From NCBI GenBank assembly GCA_023213395.1, contig CM041465.1, positions 210,435,741 to 210,499,740 on the forward strand: a stretch of 64,000 nt of DNA, in the 5' to 3' direction. The notes under the pieces were generated by a model. The model saw only the letters and a list, made by a program, of their open reading frames with translations. It made no database searches and was not told the origin of the DNA. Numbering within the stretch: the first letter of the stretch is position 1; each line of letters opens with the position of its first letter. Below, one piece after another: positions 46,050 to 58,551 of this stretch. The stretch is from Cycas panzhihuaensis. Taxonomy: Eukaryota > Cycadophyta. A program made the translations under genes and the position numbers.

Positions 46050-47520
46050 AACTGTTGTATCCACTCGTTTGACTCCCATGTTGTGTCTTCTGCATCCAAC
46101 GTCTGCCACTTTATGAGGTACTCCTTAACTTGTCTTGTTCAAGTTGCCTGGGGCGAACTTGGAGTATCCCTTCTAACTCTAGTATAATCTTTCCTTCTTC
46201 ATTGAGTTCTGGCAAGGATGTCTGTGGTACTACTTTGTTGCCAATCTTTTTCTTTAGGCATGAAACATGAAAAGTGTCATGAATCTTGCTTGTTGTCAGT
46301 AAGTTTATAGGCTACTTCCTCGATTCTGTCAAGTACTTGATATGGTCCAAAATATCAAGGAGCAAGCTTTTGTATATTCGTCTTTCTCAATGATGTTTGT
46401 TTGTATGGTTGTGACTGGAGGAAAACCCAATCGTCTTTCTAGAAGCTCCTTCCAGATCGTTGCACATTTGCTTGCTACTTCATTCTGTTCTTTGCCATTG
46501 CCATATTATCCTTAAGAATTTTAACTGTGTCTTCCATCTGCTTTTGGTGTTCTTGGATAGCCTGAGCCTGGGGCAGTTCGTTCCATGTCAGTAGGGATGG
46601 CGTTTGGTATCCGTAAAGAGCCTGGAAAGGTGTCATCTTGGTGGAAGAGTGGTATGTTGTATTATACCACCAATAGGCTAAGTGCAACCACTTGTCCACT
46701 CGTTTGTTTATCCGAGAAAAAATTCCTCAAATAGCCTTCCACACATTTGTTGACTATCTCTATCTATCCATCCGTTTGAGGATGATAAGCTGTGCTCATG
46801 TGCAATTTCGTACTACAATTCTGAATAAGTCCTTCCAAAATTTGCTAGTGAACTTTGGGTCCCTATCGCTAACAATAGTTCTAGGAAACCTGTGTAATCT
46901 ATGGATTTCTTTCATATATAGTTCTACAACGTCACTTGCCTTTGTTGTTGACTGTAGCCCTCGAAAATGACTATATTTTGTTAATCTATCAACCGTAACA
47001 AAAGATAGCATCTTTACCTTCTGATTTTGGGAGACTTGTAATAAAATCAAATGAAATTTCTTGCTACTTTTGGTTGGGAATTGGTAGGGGTTGTAGCAGA
47101 CCCGGGGTCTTTACACATTCTACCTTGTTTCACTCACAAGTATCACATTCTATCATGAATTTTTGGGCGTCTGATTTCAAGCCCTTCTAAAAGTACAATG
47201 CTTTTATCTTCCGATATGTCTTGTCTATACCAATATAGCTTACTTCTGAGACCGAATGTGCTTCTTGCAATATAATTCCTTTTAATTAGGAACTTTTGGG
47301 GATACAGATTTTGCTATTCCTAAAAAACAGATCGCCCTTTTTTTGGTATCTATCTGAATTACTTCCCTTGATGTTATCTAAAAGTTTTTGGTATCTTGGA
47401 TTTGCCATATATTTAATTCTGAGGGATTTTAAACATGAGGGTGTAATTGTCAAGATCAACTGTAATGAAGGACCTTCCTTTGTTTCATCTGGGATTCGTG
47501 ATAATGTGTCTGCTATAATA
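46050..47520 (-). pseudogene. H integrase and chromodomain
   Basis: From about 47520: RH end with ADTLSRIPDE, then the zinc finger (EAHSVSEVSYIG.. and CDTCE), LLQPLPIPNQK, SFDFITSLPKS, TVDRLTKYSHF, KEIHRLHRFPRTIVSDRDPK (second Asp in SDRD), FTSKFW, DKWLHLAYWWYNTTYHSSTK and MTPFQALYGYQTP. The extreme C-terminus (46134-46050) reads VKEYLIKWQTLDAEDTTWE, a chromodomain core, then NEWIQQFP. Chromodomains guide insertion to marked chromatin in this lineage. Several stops. Confidence 0.9.
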
Positions 47521-48300
47521 TTCTCCTAGCCTTTCTTATATACTATCGTGAAGTCAAAATTCTGCAACTTACTGACCCATTTTTGTTGTTCATCGGACAA
47601 TGTCTTCTATCTGAGGAAGTCTTTCAGACTATCATGATCTGTGCGCACTTGAAATGAATTCCCTAGTAGATATTGTCGCCATTGCTAGATGCCGTGCATG
47701 ATTGCAAGCATCTCCTTATCATAAATTGGTTTGATTTTTTCTCTATTATTCAACTTTCGACTCTCATAAGCTATTGGTCGTTCATCTTGGAGTAAGACTG
47801 CCCTTATTCCAAACCCTGATGCATCACACTCCAGTACGAATGGTTTTGAAAAATTGGGGGTTGCTAAGACTCGAGTTATTACCATGGCTTTCTTGAGATC
47901 GCCAAATGCTTCTTTTGCTTTAAAGTTCCATGCAAACACATTTTCCTTCGTTAAGTCTGTGAATGGGGCTGCTAGGTGTGCATAACCCTTTATGAACTTC
48001 CTAACAAATCCTGTTGTCCCCAAGAACCCTTGAACTATTGTAACACTTGTTGGGGTTGGCCAATTGACAATTGCTTGTATCTTCTTTGGATCAATCCTTA
48101 TGCCTTCTTTAGTTATGATGTGGCCTAAGTATTCTAGTTTTTCCTTTGCAAAAGAACATTTCTCCTTGTTGGCAAAGAATTGATTATCACGCAAAATTTC
48201 AAAAATGATTCTCAGGTGTTATAGATGCTCCTTCCATGTTTTACTATAGATTAAGATATCATCAAAGAAAATTAACACAAATTTGTGTAACACTTCTTCT
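47521..48300 (-). pseudogene. H reverse transcriptase (C-terminal) and RNase H
   Basis: Begins near 48300 with LHKFVLIFFDDILIYSKTW (FFDD catalytic block) and lacks all upstream RT motifs. Open from 48194 to 47685: KCSFAKEKLEYLGHIITKEG, GFLGTTGFVRKFIKGYAHLA, FVLECDASGFGIRAVLLQDE (RNase H catalytic Asp) and IKPIYDKEMLAIMHGI. Continues with HDSLKDFLRQ downstream. Confidence 0.93.
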
Positions 48301-49318
48301 AACTTTTGTTCAACTTCTTCGTGAATTTCTTCAGGAGCTTCTTCTTGCTACGATATTGTCGTATCTTCGATATTGATCATGTATACCTTCTTCCCGGTGC
48401 ATTGATGTTCGCAGTTTAACTTCAAACCACATTTGAAATAAGTTCCTTTCTTCATATGCTCTTCTTTCGTTATTGTCTCTTGATTATTTCTAACCGTTAA
48501 TAGAGCCTTGGCTTCGGTTCTAGACCTATTCCAATTTGGGTTAAATCCCTACGAACTTTTCGTTCTACGTGTGAATGTAAGTTTAGTCTCCTGCAGTTCT
48601 AGTTCCACGCATCTTGTTGTCTTGATTGCTGAATCCAATGTTGGTACCTCCATTGCTTTTAGGCAATATCTTATTGGAGGTTTCAAACCACTAATGTCCA
48701 TTTCCAGGAGGAGTTTTGGTGGCCTGTTAATGGAATCAGACATTGTAACACTTAAAATTGTTCGGTAAACTCTTGGACTGAGCTTGTTTGTTGTAATCTT
48801 GTCAACTGGGCAAAATAGTTCGTACTCCATGAATCTTCATATTGGGTTATGAGCCCATGCTTCATGTTGTGCCAGCTTCCTGCTTGTTTCCCATTGTTCG
48901 AAGCCACCATGAACACCACCTCAAAGCTCGACCGTACAAATGTAGTGATCCCATGAATGCTTGCTCCTTTTTTGGTATCGCGTAGACTGAGAAATAGGTC
49001 TCCATTTGTAAAATCCATCCCCTTATATCTCTTGATTTATCCCAGGGTGATCTTTGCCATTGTTGCCCCATCGTTATTCTTGATGCTTCTCCTTTGATAT
49101 TCTCCTCCTGTTTTAAATCTTCCTTGTTCTATTTTGCCTTGGGAATCCGGGTCTTCCTTTTCCTGTTTGGCCCATATTGGTTCTACTTGTGGTCCATCCA
49201 ACTTGAGGTTAATTTTGTCCATGAGGGCCGTGAGATTCGCTAAAGAAGTTAGGATCTGCCTTCCTACTTTGTCTGAGGTGGTTTGTTCCTGATTGGATTG
49301 GCCTTGGTTAGTCAACAT
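48301..49318 (-). pseudogene. H gag
   Basis: ATG ending at 49318 (MLTNQGQSNQEQTTSDKVGR). The capsid region SRDIRGWILQMETYFSVYAI and YGRALRWCSWWLR lies at 49071-48880 and AQLTRLQQTSSVQEFTEQF near 48790. A partial knuckle, CGLKLNCEHQCTGKK, lies near 48400. It then runs into an acidic EEAPEEIHEEVEQKLEEV stretch and straight into RT. Frames change twice. Confidence 0.88.
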
Positions 49319-49544
49319 CTTCTTTTGCTATATAATCTCGTTAGAGCGTAACTCCATTTGGGCTCTTCTCAAGATCCATGAGTGGGAAGGTGGGGAAATT
49401 TTCCACTTCCTTCTCACCAAAATGTCACCTTCCTTCCTTGTAGGATTGACGGCTATGAACGTGAGTAGACTGACTTGATCCCCTTCGAAAAAAATTTCGA
49501 CTATATTCTCAAAAGGCACTCTACCATAGGATAGCTTCAACGAA

Positions 49545-49556
49545 GCTCTGACACCA
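49545..49556 (-). other. primer-binding site of H
   Basis: - strand TGGTGTCAGAGC two bases after the 5' LTR; one mismatch from the initiator tRNA-Met complement. Confidence 0.87.
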
Positions 49557-49558
49557 CT

Positions 49559-50108
49559 TGTAGCGAAAACTTTTATCTTATTGCAGAGATAACATAGAAA
49601 TTCACAGATATTGATCTAACGTATGCTCATACAAATCTTATCAATCTCAAATAAAAATGAATATTGGAAATACACCTTAAACACCAAAATAAGGCAATGC
49701 AAATAGTACAAATAAAAGGTAAATATAGTGTTAAAAATAATACTGGAAAGTACAAAAATATACAACAGAATGTCCTTACTGAATACTTGTCCCTTTGAGG
49801 CGGGAATCCTCCAAATATCTTAAGTCAAAAGGCCAAGCCAACTGTAGCCCTAGAGCCGAAAATATGGAAGAGATCCAACTGAAAAATGATATGCTAGAAT
49901 GAGGGCTTTGATCCCTATATATAATGGTCAATTATTGTCCAGCTTGAAGATAGCCAGAACTGGGACAGTTCACTAGAAGTGAACCATGAATGAAGTCAGC
50001 CAAAAGACAGACTTACGTGTCGGCCAATACTCCTATTCTTGTGCTTATTTCAGGGGGTTTAAGTTGGCTGATAGACCCCTAAAGAGAGGGTTTTCCTAGA
50101 ATGCAATA
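49559..50108 (-). repeat. 5' LTR of H
   Basis: 550 bp, matches 45449-45996 over its length. The outer end reads AATGCAATA, so the terminal CA is mutated to TA. Confidence 0.93.
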
Positions 50109-50113
50109 GATAA

Positions 50114-51312
50114 GATTTTTTTTTAATCCATGCACAAATAGTACATTGCCAATTTTCAGCATAGTTCCTTTCATTTCAACAGCTATGGTTCCAACCCCTT
50201 TGATGTTGACAGGATATTTATCTCCTAACTCTACTGACTTGTTAGAAGAATAAAGTTTTAGTGATTCAAACCAATCTTCATGCCCTGTGATATGCCTAGA
50301 AGCTCTTGAGTCAATGTACTAGACCTCTTCATCTTCAAGATTTGTAGTGAGTGCAACTATGGATATTGTTTCTTCCTAATCCTCATCGAAGTTGGTTTTT
50401 CCTTGCTATAATTACCCGAAGGTCTTTTCCCTCTCTGTATCTCGGGTCTTCTCTGTGAACATTGGTAAGGAAAATGCCCGAACTGTCCACAATGATAGCA
50501 GGCATTGAGGGCTCTACATTTGCTTAAAAAGTGGCTTGGTTTTCCACAATTAAAGCAAACTTTAGCATCTCTAGGAAGAATCAAATGTCCTATACCTATA
50601 TTCTCTTGCCATCTGCCTCTGGACTAATTTGTGGTGTCAAGCGTTCGACCATGGCCTCTTGTCTATCCTCGTCCTCTAGGACCCAGACTGAGCTTGGATA
50701 AGAATGCATCCTTGATCTTTGTTTCTTCTTCATACCTCCTATTTCTTTGTTCTTGTCTCAGAAGAAACCATGTTAGAGCATTAAGTGACATCATGGTTAT
50801 TTGATCATTGTTTGTTATTGTATTCACCATGTTGTCAAATGACTTTGAAAGTTTATTTACAACCATTTTGACGAGTTCTTGATATGCTATATTTGCACTA
50901 GCATTCAACAGATCATTTCTAATTAAAGTTGCCTTGTGAAGGAATTCTAAAATGCTCTCATTCTCCTTCATATGCATTTTAAACAATTCTTCCTTAAGAG
51001 CCACAACCCTAGCATGACTTTTTTGACTATATAAATTTGCAAGTACTTTCCAAATTACAGCAGATGAATTCAATCTTCAACATATAAAGAAGAGGATTAG
51101 AGACAGACAATTTTAGAAGTATTACTCCCGCATTGTCCCTTTCATTCCAACTAGGCTAAGCAACAACATCATCATGCCTTTTCTCTATCTTTGTGGCTAT
51201 GTTTCAGGCATTTTTGGCTCTCAACAGAGTTTTAACCTTAAATTTTCACACAAAATAATTTGTTTCTGTGACCTTATCTTGCTCATTTAATGCTAGAATG
51301 GAGGAGGCCATT
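50114..51312 (-). pseudogene. element D gag and protease start
   Basis: ATG ending near 51312 (MASSILALNEQDKVTETNYF). Then 51073-50663: SAVIWKVLANLYSQKSHARV, LIRNDLLNASANIAYQELVK, MVVNKLSKSFDNMVNTITNN and TWFLLRQEQRNRRYEE. Two intact zinc knuckles (CFNCGKPSHFLSKC and CYHCGQFGHFPYQC) at 50555-50455. Protease site near 50325 reads IDS-R-ASRHITG, the Gly of DSG lost, then VELGDKYPVNIKGVGTIAV. Gag-like order matches C. Confidence 0.9.
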
Positions 51313-51590
51313 TTTAAGATTGTTACAGAGGTGTCAAACCAATTTTATGGAATTTGTCAAAGTCTAGTCGTACAACTGTACAAAATTCCATACAAAAGTA
51401 TAGGTGTATGGATTCTATCGAAAGCTATCTCAAAAGAGAGATGTCGTCAAGCTGAACTTGAATATGTAATTTATTTTTGAAAATTCTTTTCTATTTGCTC
51501 AGAAATAGGCCCAAAACATAAAATAGAGTGGCTAGGGATTTTAGAAAAATTGCTTGTAACTTGAAAATTTCTCAATCAATCTACCCGAAA
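51313..51590 (-). other. leader of D, gag-proximal part
   Basis: Non-coding sequence between gag and the B4 insertion. It contains CGTACAAC and GTACAGTTG words akin to those at 59341-59390. Continues at 59099 after B4 and one TSD copy are removed. Confidence 0.75.
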
Positions 51591-52134
51591 TGTTAAACCT
51601 TATGTTTACATGTTAAGATTATGTACTTTATTTGTCATGTAATATTTGTACTTTAGGGGTGACTTATCACTTAAGTGATAAAGTGCACACCCACATTCTT
51701 TCTAGTGACACAACATTGTCACTAAAAGGTCAAATCGACCCCCATGCACTTTTGCTTACTTGAGAGCCCTAAAAGGACACATGTCCTACATGCAAGGCAT
51801 GTACCTTGGATGTTTGACACTTGTCAAACATCCAATGCCTTAGGTCTCTCCTTTCACTCTATATAATGAGACCTCTCCTCATTGTTCTCAAAGAGAGTTG
51901 GGAGCTGTATTGTTATGTTGCTAGTTTGCTAATCAAACTGTTATTCATTTGGAGGTTGGACCAATTCCAACCCCTCACATTTGGTATCATTTTTTTGCTC
52001 CTTCTTTTCATGCTTTGTTTTGCTTATGTTTCATCTTAGAGTTTCATACTTGTTTAGCATTTGTTGTTTTCTAGAACTAGAGTGAACCTAGCTTCTAGAT
52101 CTTGGGTTGTAAGGCCATTAGGCCATTTTTCACA
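51591..52134 (+). repeat. 5' LTR of B4
   Basis: TGTTAAACC to TTTTTCACA, 544 bp. Palindrome 51807-51834, TATA box TATATAAT near 51860-51867. Confidence 0.95.
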
Positions 52135-52136
52135 TT

Positions 52137-52148
52137 TGGTATCAGAGC
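52137..52148 (+). other. primer-binding site of B4
   Basis: TGGTATCAGAGC, a perfect complement of the initiator tRNA-Met 3' end, two bases after the LTR. Confidence 0.92.
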
Positions 52149-54458
52149 TAGAGGAGACTAGTTCCCTCAGTTCTGATTTTTTCTTGCTCAAAGGAAATTC
52201 AAAGTGGGTTCTACTACCCCTTGGTGACGACCTTCGCTCTCCGAAGGTGATCTAAGGCGTATTTTAGACTTACAACTGCAAATCAAGCTTTGTGGAGCAG
52301 TGTTGAAGGCTGGAGAAGGCATATTTCTCAGATCTGAAAATTTTTTCAGACTACCAACTGAGTTTTTGAGCTGGTTTACTCACTTTTTCCTTGTGTTTTC
52401 ATCAAAACTGGGTTTTTTAGCTAATTTCTTTCTCATATTTGGGTGTTGAGCTATTCCCCAACCATTTGAAGCTCTCAAATTGAATTTACTTGAAGTTTGA
52501 GGCCCCTTGCAGGCTGTGGATCAATTTTTGGGCATTTTCAGCCTTGAAACCCCACTCAAAAAGCGCAAAAATTATTGTTTTTCACTCTTTTTTCTCATAT
52601 CAAGTTGGCTGTCCACATACTGACTCTGCATGTAGTCAGAAAGTGCACTTAAGGGAAGAGTTTTAGTGATTAATACGAGGGTTTAAAACCCCGGACAGCC
52701 GTACGGCTCCAGTTTTCCTTTCTCAAGGACGTGTAACCAGCCATAACTTCAATTACTTGCAGCTCTCTTCACACTTGACGAAAAGCCTTAAGATTTTAAA
52801 GGGAGTTGGATACCACTAGGGCACCCCTCCTCCTGAATTTTCAGCACAAAAAGAGATCTCTACACGCTCTTCTCATCATTTGCGTGTCCACGGGAGCCGC
52901 CCAAGTCACGCTGCCATGAACGACCTTTTTCTTTATTTTGAAAAATTCAAATCAAACTTTTGATTTTTGAACCTTATGTTATACTTTTAAGAATATTTCT
53001 CTGAATATTTCCTTTCACATAAAGTTCAATTACCTTAAGTTCTTATTTAAGTCACTTTTTTATTAGAAAATCACCTTTTTTTAAGACAAATTCAGTTTCT
53101 TTTGGTAAAATCATAGTGACTTCATCAAGCTTCTTCTAATAACTCCTCTCATTAAAAAATATTATTTTTTCCTTATTTTTTAAACCTTTTTAGTCATTTA
53201 AGACTTTTTGGCTTAAATTTTCTAAGGAAAAAATCAATTTTTTTTGCTTTTTGGAGTTTAAAATCTTCATTGTACTTAGTGATTTCATCAAATTGTTAAA
53301 GCTGAAACAGTCACTCATCTTTGGATATTAAAATTTCTAGGTTTAAGTCCTCAATCAAGGCTCGCTGCGTGGTGTTCTTGCTGCTCAAATTTGCAAAAAA
53401 ATGTTAAATTTCAACCTTTGTTTTTTGGCATTTTTTGTCTTATTTAACACTTATTTCATGTTTGCAAGTGTTAAAAGGAATTGAAAGGAGTGATTTTTAA
53501 GTGTTGTGACCTTGTTAAAGTGATCATCATCATTGTTTCAACACTTTTTCTAAGGCACCTTGCATGGTGACCTACTTCCCTTAGTCTCAAAAAGGGCTCA
53601 AGAATACTTGTTTCTTAATAAAATCACTGATTTTTTGTTGATTGTTGAGACTATTTTAAAGTCCCAACACTTGGTGCTTGGTGTTCTTTGCCAAGTGGTC
53701 TTCTTCTCTTCACTTTTGACCATTAAAAGGAACCCACTTGTACTCTCATCACAAAGTTTTGCTTTGCTTCTTTGAGTACTTAGCATCTTTTCAAAGTACT
53801 TTTTCTTGCAAAACTCATTGTACTCAAGCATCTTTTTTTACTTGGATTTGCATAAGCACTCTCACTTCATTAAGTGCTCATTGTAAACAACACTTTAAGT
53901 GTTCATTTGATGTACTAGCTTGCTTCTTTTTGAACCTTCTTTCATTGTAAGATTAATCAAGCACTTTCATAAGTATATCATCCAAGTAAAATAAATCTTA
54001 AGTTCACTTTAACCTTCTAAAAAGTGACTTTAAAAATCTTGTTGGAGGGGCCCGAAAAAGGTTCAAACCTTGCCTCTGAAATAACCTTAAGCTTGGTGCA
54101 TTCCTTAGGGGACCAACTGACCGTATAGTCAGTGCACGACAATTAAGGTTGCTTGAGGGAAAGGAGGTTCAAAAAAGGTGTTATTGGGGCTGTGAATCCC
54201 AGCGAAAGCATAGTACGTCCATGCAGATCAACCCTACCTACCTTGTCCTAAATTTAACTTGGCCAATTGTTGGATCTCCTATCTAGATCAGGGTTAGACT
54301 AACTCCATAGCCTAGTCCTCCACCCCTCATCATTCCATTCAGTTGTTGGATCTTCTAGTAAGATCAGAACTGTTGGTTTCGTTATAAGGTGGAACTTAAG
54401 TGACGAAAGCTTTGAGTTTCCAAGTTATCAGTTAGCTTCAAGCCTTACAACTGAAACA
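52149..54458 (+). other. leader of B4 (no gene)
   Basis: 2.3 kb. Hairpin 52219-52257 (outer CCTTGG with CTAAGG, one G-U pair; inner perfect). Perfect 12-bp palindrome AGCCGTACGGCT at 52697-52708. GC-rich block CACGGGAGCCGCCCAAGTC near 52884, T-rich middle, near-palindrome 54116-54133. No coding sequence. Confidence 0.85.
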
Positions 54459-55390
54459 TGGCTGCAATTAACATGCTTAATGCATGCACCATTAGATTAA
54501 CAGGACAAGATAACTATCAAGAATGGAAGAGGATCACTCAGAATCTTTTGATGATTAATGAATTTTGGGGTTACGTTTCTAGAAGGATACCCCAACTTGT
54601 ACCTGTTATCAATGGTGATGTAACTATTCAACCTGATGATGCTTTTGTTGCTGCTTGGGAAGCCAAAGATGAAATCGCTTTGGCATTCCTTCATATGATT
54701 GTTGATGTACATGTAGATCAAAATATTGTATGTGCAAAAACTTCCAAGGAAGCATGGGACATTTTGTCCTCTTTGTATGAAAGGCGAGATGAAGCTCGCA
54801 TTTTGATGGTAAAAGCCAAGTTGTATTCTGTAAAATTTGTCAAGCCTATGTCGGCTTTCCTTTCCTCCATCAAGGAGGTATGTAATGAATTGAATACACT
54901 AAGTAGTCCTACCACTAGAGATGAACTTATAACATCTATAAAGGACTACAATGGCTTTATATCCTCTACTACACGAGATGGTTCACTGAAAAGATTGACA
55001 TTTAATGAACTTGAAAGCTTGTTGCTTCAAGAGGAACAAATTTACACCAAGGATAATGAGGACGAACCATCAACATCAGGTGCATTCACGGCCAAATCAA
55101 AGGCCAAGCAGAATCCCAAACCTGCACTCTCAAAGCAGTTTAGAAACATGAACATTGGTTCTTCAAAGACCAATGTTGTTTGTCATTATTGTAGCAAAGC
55201 TGGCCACATAGCACCTGATTGTAGGAAGAAGCAAGCAGATCTACGACAACAACAAAGAATACCACGTCAACAAAATCGAGACAAAGAAGAACCACGGCAA
55301 AGAATTCCAACAAAGATTCCAACAACAACAGCAGCAACAACCCCCTCGACCAAATCGAGGTGCCTATAGAGGAGGTCAAAGAGGAAGGGG
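54459..55390 (+). pseudogene. B4 gag (best preserved)
   Basis: Open for about 300 codons from the ATG at about 54458. UBN2 region: LTGQDNYQEWKRITQNLLMI, AFLHMIVDVHVDQNIVCAKT, SKEAWDILSSLYERRDEARI and KPMSAFLSSIKEVCNELNTL. A short in-frame loss follows at LITSIKDYNGF (relatives: TKALPKDYNGF). Zinc knuckle CHYCSKAGHIAPDC keeps all metal ligands. Then a Gln/Arg-rich tail where the frame is lost near 55369 before protease. Upstream leader ends with the same context as B2. Confidence 0.92.
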
Positions 55391-56700
55391 GGGTTTAGAG
55401 GTGGCAATCAATGCCACTTCAATCAGTTTGCAAATGAAGACAAACTGTTTTGTGCTTATCAATCATCCAAGGGTGATGAAACTTGGATCATTGATTCTGG
55501 AGCTACACAACACATGACTGGGAGTGAAGAACTTTGCGACATCAAGAAAGGACAAGGTCAATCAGTGACCTTCGGCAACAATCAATTTGTCAAGATTTCT
55601 GGCATAGGTACAATAGCTCCATTTCATTCTTCTTCCAATCCTTCCTTTTCATTTCCCAATGGCAATGCCTACTTTATACCTTCTATGGACAAGAGCTTGC
55701 TATCTGTTAGCAAATTGGACAAGCAACAGATGAGCATCTTGTTCAAAAATGGGAAATGTGTAATAAGTGACAAAGATGACCAAGTAGTAGCTATTGGATA
55801 TGAGGATCATGGCCTCTACAAATTGGATGCTAATAATATAACACTTGATTACGCTTACTCGCTCTATTGTCACTCAACACTTGTCCAAGATGCAACTTTG
55901 GCATCAATGTCTAGGCCATTTGAGCTTAGACAATCTCAGGCAGATGATAAACAAAAACATGGTACATGGGCTTCCAAAGATATATGGCACAAAATGTCTC
56001 TGTGAAGCATGCATAATGGGGACACAACAATGCTTGCCTTTCCCTAAAGGCAAAGCTTGGCGTGCATCGCATCCTTTGCAGCTAGTACACTCAGATTTGT
56101 GTGGACCTACGTCCATTGCATCCTTTGGAGGAGCTTTGTACTACATCTCCTTCATTGATGACTTTTCTCATAAAGTCTAGGTCTACTTCATCAAGCACAA
56201 GTCTAAAGCATTTTCAAAGTTCAAAGAATTCAAGCTTGAAGTGGAGAATGAGTCTGACCAATCTATCAAAACATTAAGGACAGACAATGGAGGTGAATTT
56301 ACTTCAAATGAATTCACCCAATTCTGCAAGGATAATGGCATTCAGAGACAGCTTACTATTCCTCACACTCCTCAACAAAATGGTGTCTCTGAAAGAATGA
56401 ACAAGGCTAATAAAGCCAAAGCAATGATGCATGCAAAAGGACTCACTCGAGCTTATTGGGCAGAGACATTCTACACAGCTGCCTATGTGGCAAATCGAAA
56501 TCCGACTACAACAGTCACCGACATCACACCCGAGGAGGCATGGTCTGACAAAAAGCCAATTGTCAGCCATTTGAGGACTTTTGGGTGCACTGCTTATATG
56601 CACATCCCCGACCAGCAAAGAACAAAATTAGACATAGTCTAAAATGCATCTTTGTAGGTTATGCCATTCATAGCAAAGCCTACAAGTTGTATGATCCCAT
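55391..56700 (+). pseudogene. B4 protease and integrase
   Basis: Protease WIIDSGATQHMTGSEELCDI near 55485-55540, open 55514-56005 with SVSKLDKQQMSILFKNGKCV. An early frameshift (about 55860) moves the finger LWHQCLGHLSLDNL and CLCEACIMGTQQCLPF to another frame (55845-56180). Core FIDDFSHKV is followed by TAG (Trp codon in relatives) at 56178. RTDNGGEFTSNEF and QNGVSERMN are present but the NRTLA residues after it are deleted. C-terminal FGCTAYMHIPDQQ, then stop near 56640. Confidence 0.92.
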
Positions 56701-57723
56701 TGGAAAAAAAATGCATCTCTCAAGACATGTAATCTTTGCTTAAGATGATCATAAGGAGTTGCAAACAACATCCATGCAACCCCCCATTGACAAAGGCAAA
56801 AAGATTGTTGATGCTTTCCTTCCCTCTCAATCTTCTACTCCATGTACATCATCTGCACCTGCTAGACCATCCACATCATCTGATTTAGCTCCACTTGATC
56901 CTAGCACATCTTCTGTTGATCAACCACTTAGACCAGAAGATCTTAAGGTTCAAGTCACATTAATTCAAAAGTTACCAAAATGGTATACTCAAGCGATGCA
57001 GACGGCCACATCATCAAGGAAAACGTCCATCAAAATACGAACAGACCAATTTTGCACTTATGGTCAAGTGCTATGTGTTGATGAGCCTTCCACCTTTGAG
57101 GAGGCTTCTAAAAATGAAAATTGGAAGGCTGCCATGGATGAAGAAATCCATTCTGTTGAAAAGAATGGTACTTGGGATTTGGTCGAATTGCCTAAACACA
57201 AACAGGTAATCAATTGCAAATGGGTCTACAAGACCAAATTCCATTCTGATGGTACACTTAAGCGGCAAAAGGCCCGCCTTGTGGAAAAAGGATTCAAACA
57301 AAAGGAAGGCATAGACTAGGAGGAAACTTTTGCACCAGTAGCTAAGTGAACACCATCAGACTTATCTTGGCCTTAGCAATTCAATGCAAATGGCCAGTCT
57401 TTCATATGGACGTGAAGAGCGCCTTTCTTAATGGCGATCTTCAGGAGGAGGTATACTTAGAGCAACCTCCCGGAGCATGGTACTCAAAGATCAATGATTA
57501 CTTCTTGAGACATGGGTTTTATCGATCTACTTTAGATCCTAACCTATACATCAAACATGAAAAGAACCATGCCATTTTTCTTGTCTTGTATGTAGATGAC
57601 TTAGTGATCACTGGCAATGACACTAAGATGATACACATTCTCCAGGATGACTTGAAGAGAAGTTTCGAGATGACAGATCTTGGACTTCTCCATTATTTCT
57701 TAGGCTTTGAGGTATGGAAATGA
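56701..57723 (+). pseudogene. B4 linker and reverse transcriptase
   Basis: Linker with Ser/Thr/Pro repeats and QKLPKWYTQAMQ. RT: ENWKAAMDEEIHSVEKNGTW, CKWVYKTKFHSDGTLKRQ, a TAG at 57317, [36 protein letters not shown], then an in-frame deletion of about 26 codons (the KVQGKEH..LYGLKQAPR block) joining to AWYSKINDYF at 57472. YVDD intact near 57590, GLLHYFLGFEVW, TGA at 57721. Confidence 0.92.
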
Positions 57724-58551
57724 CCGAAGCTATATCTTCATCTCCCAAGCGAAATATTCTTGGGACATTTTGTAGCGGTTCAGGATGCACGACTGTAAGC
57801 CAGCGCCTACACCCATGGAGAATGGAACAAGCTTACTCTCAATGAGGAAGTTGCACCTGCAGATCCCACTCTTTACCAGCAGTTGATTGGTAGCCTCATT
57901 TATCTCACCAACACTTGACCGGATATTTCATTTGCAGTTGAGATTTGTTCACGATACATGTCTCAACCCAATCAGAAACATTGGAATGCAACTAAATGCA
58001 TACTCAAGTACATCAAAGGCACATTGCAGCATGGCCTTGAGTATGCACATGATGAGAACTTCACTCTGGAAGGGTTCTCAGATTTTGATTGGGCAGGTTG
58101 CCAGGATAGCAGGAGATCAACCTCGAGATACTGTTTTTCCCTCGGTACAGCAGTTGTTTCGTGGAGTTGCAAGAAGCAACCCAATGCTACCTTGTCCTCC
58201 ACCGAAGCAGAGTACAAAGCTGCAGTCAGCGCAGCTTGTGAAGCTATCTGGCTATGACAGATTCTTGGAGAACTTGGACTTGAGCAGGATCACCCCACCA
58301 GGATTTATTGCGACAATCAAAGTGTGCTCAAGTTGACCAAGAATCCTGTATTTCATGCAAGGACCAAACACATTGAGGTTCATCATCACTTCATCAGAGA
58401 GCATGTGCAAAGTGGTGAGATAAAAGTTCAATATCGACCAACAGAACAACAAACAGCAGATATCTTTACCAAGCCACTTGGTAGAGAAAAAATTGTAAAC
58501 TTTAGAGATGGTCTAGGGGTCCGACTTAACATTGTAAACAGTAAGGGGGGG
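57724..58551 (+). pseudogene. B4 RNase H and PPT
   Basis: TPMENGTS-like linker, frame breaks at about 57830, QLIGSLIYLTNT near 57880-57915, then MSQPNQKHWNATKCILKYIK, GTLQHGLEYAHDENF and [20 protein letters not shown] (57958-58257), TGA at 58255, then HIEVHHHFIREHVQSGEI and TADIFTKPLGREKI. PPT AGTAAGGGGGGG at 58540-58551. Confidence 0.9.

Larger units (their letters stand above)
45449..50108 (-). mobile_element. chromovirus-type gypsy element H, inserted in D
   Basis: LTRs 49559-50108 (5') and 45449-45996 (3'), TSD GATAA at 45444-45448 and 50109-50113. Interior only 3.56 kb: gag with knuckle joined directly to the FFDD part of RT, then RNase H, integrase and a chromodomain-like C-terminus. 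Protease and the first half of RT are deleted. The 5' LTR terminus is TA rather than CA. Confidence 0.94.
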
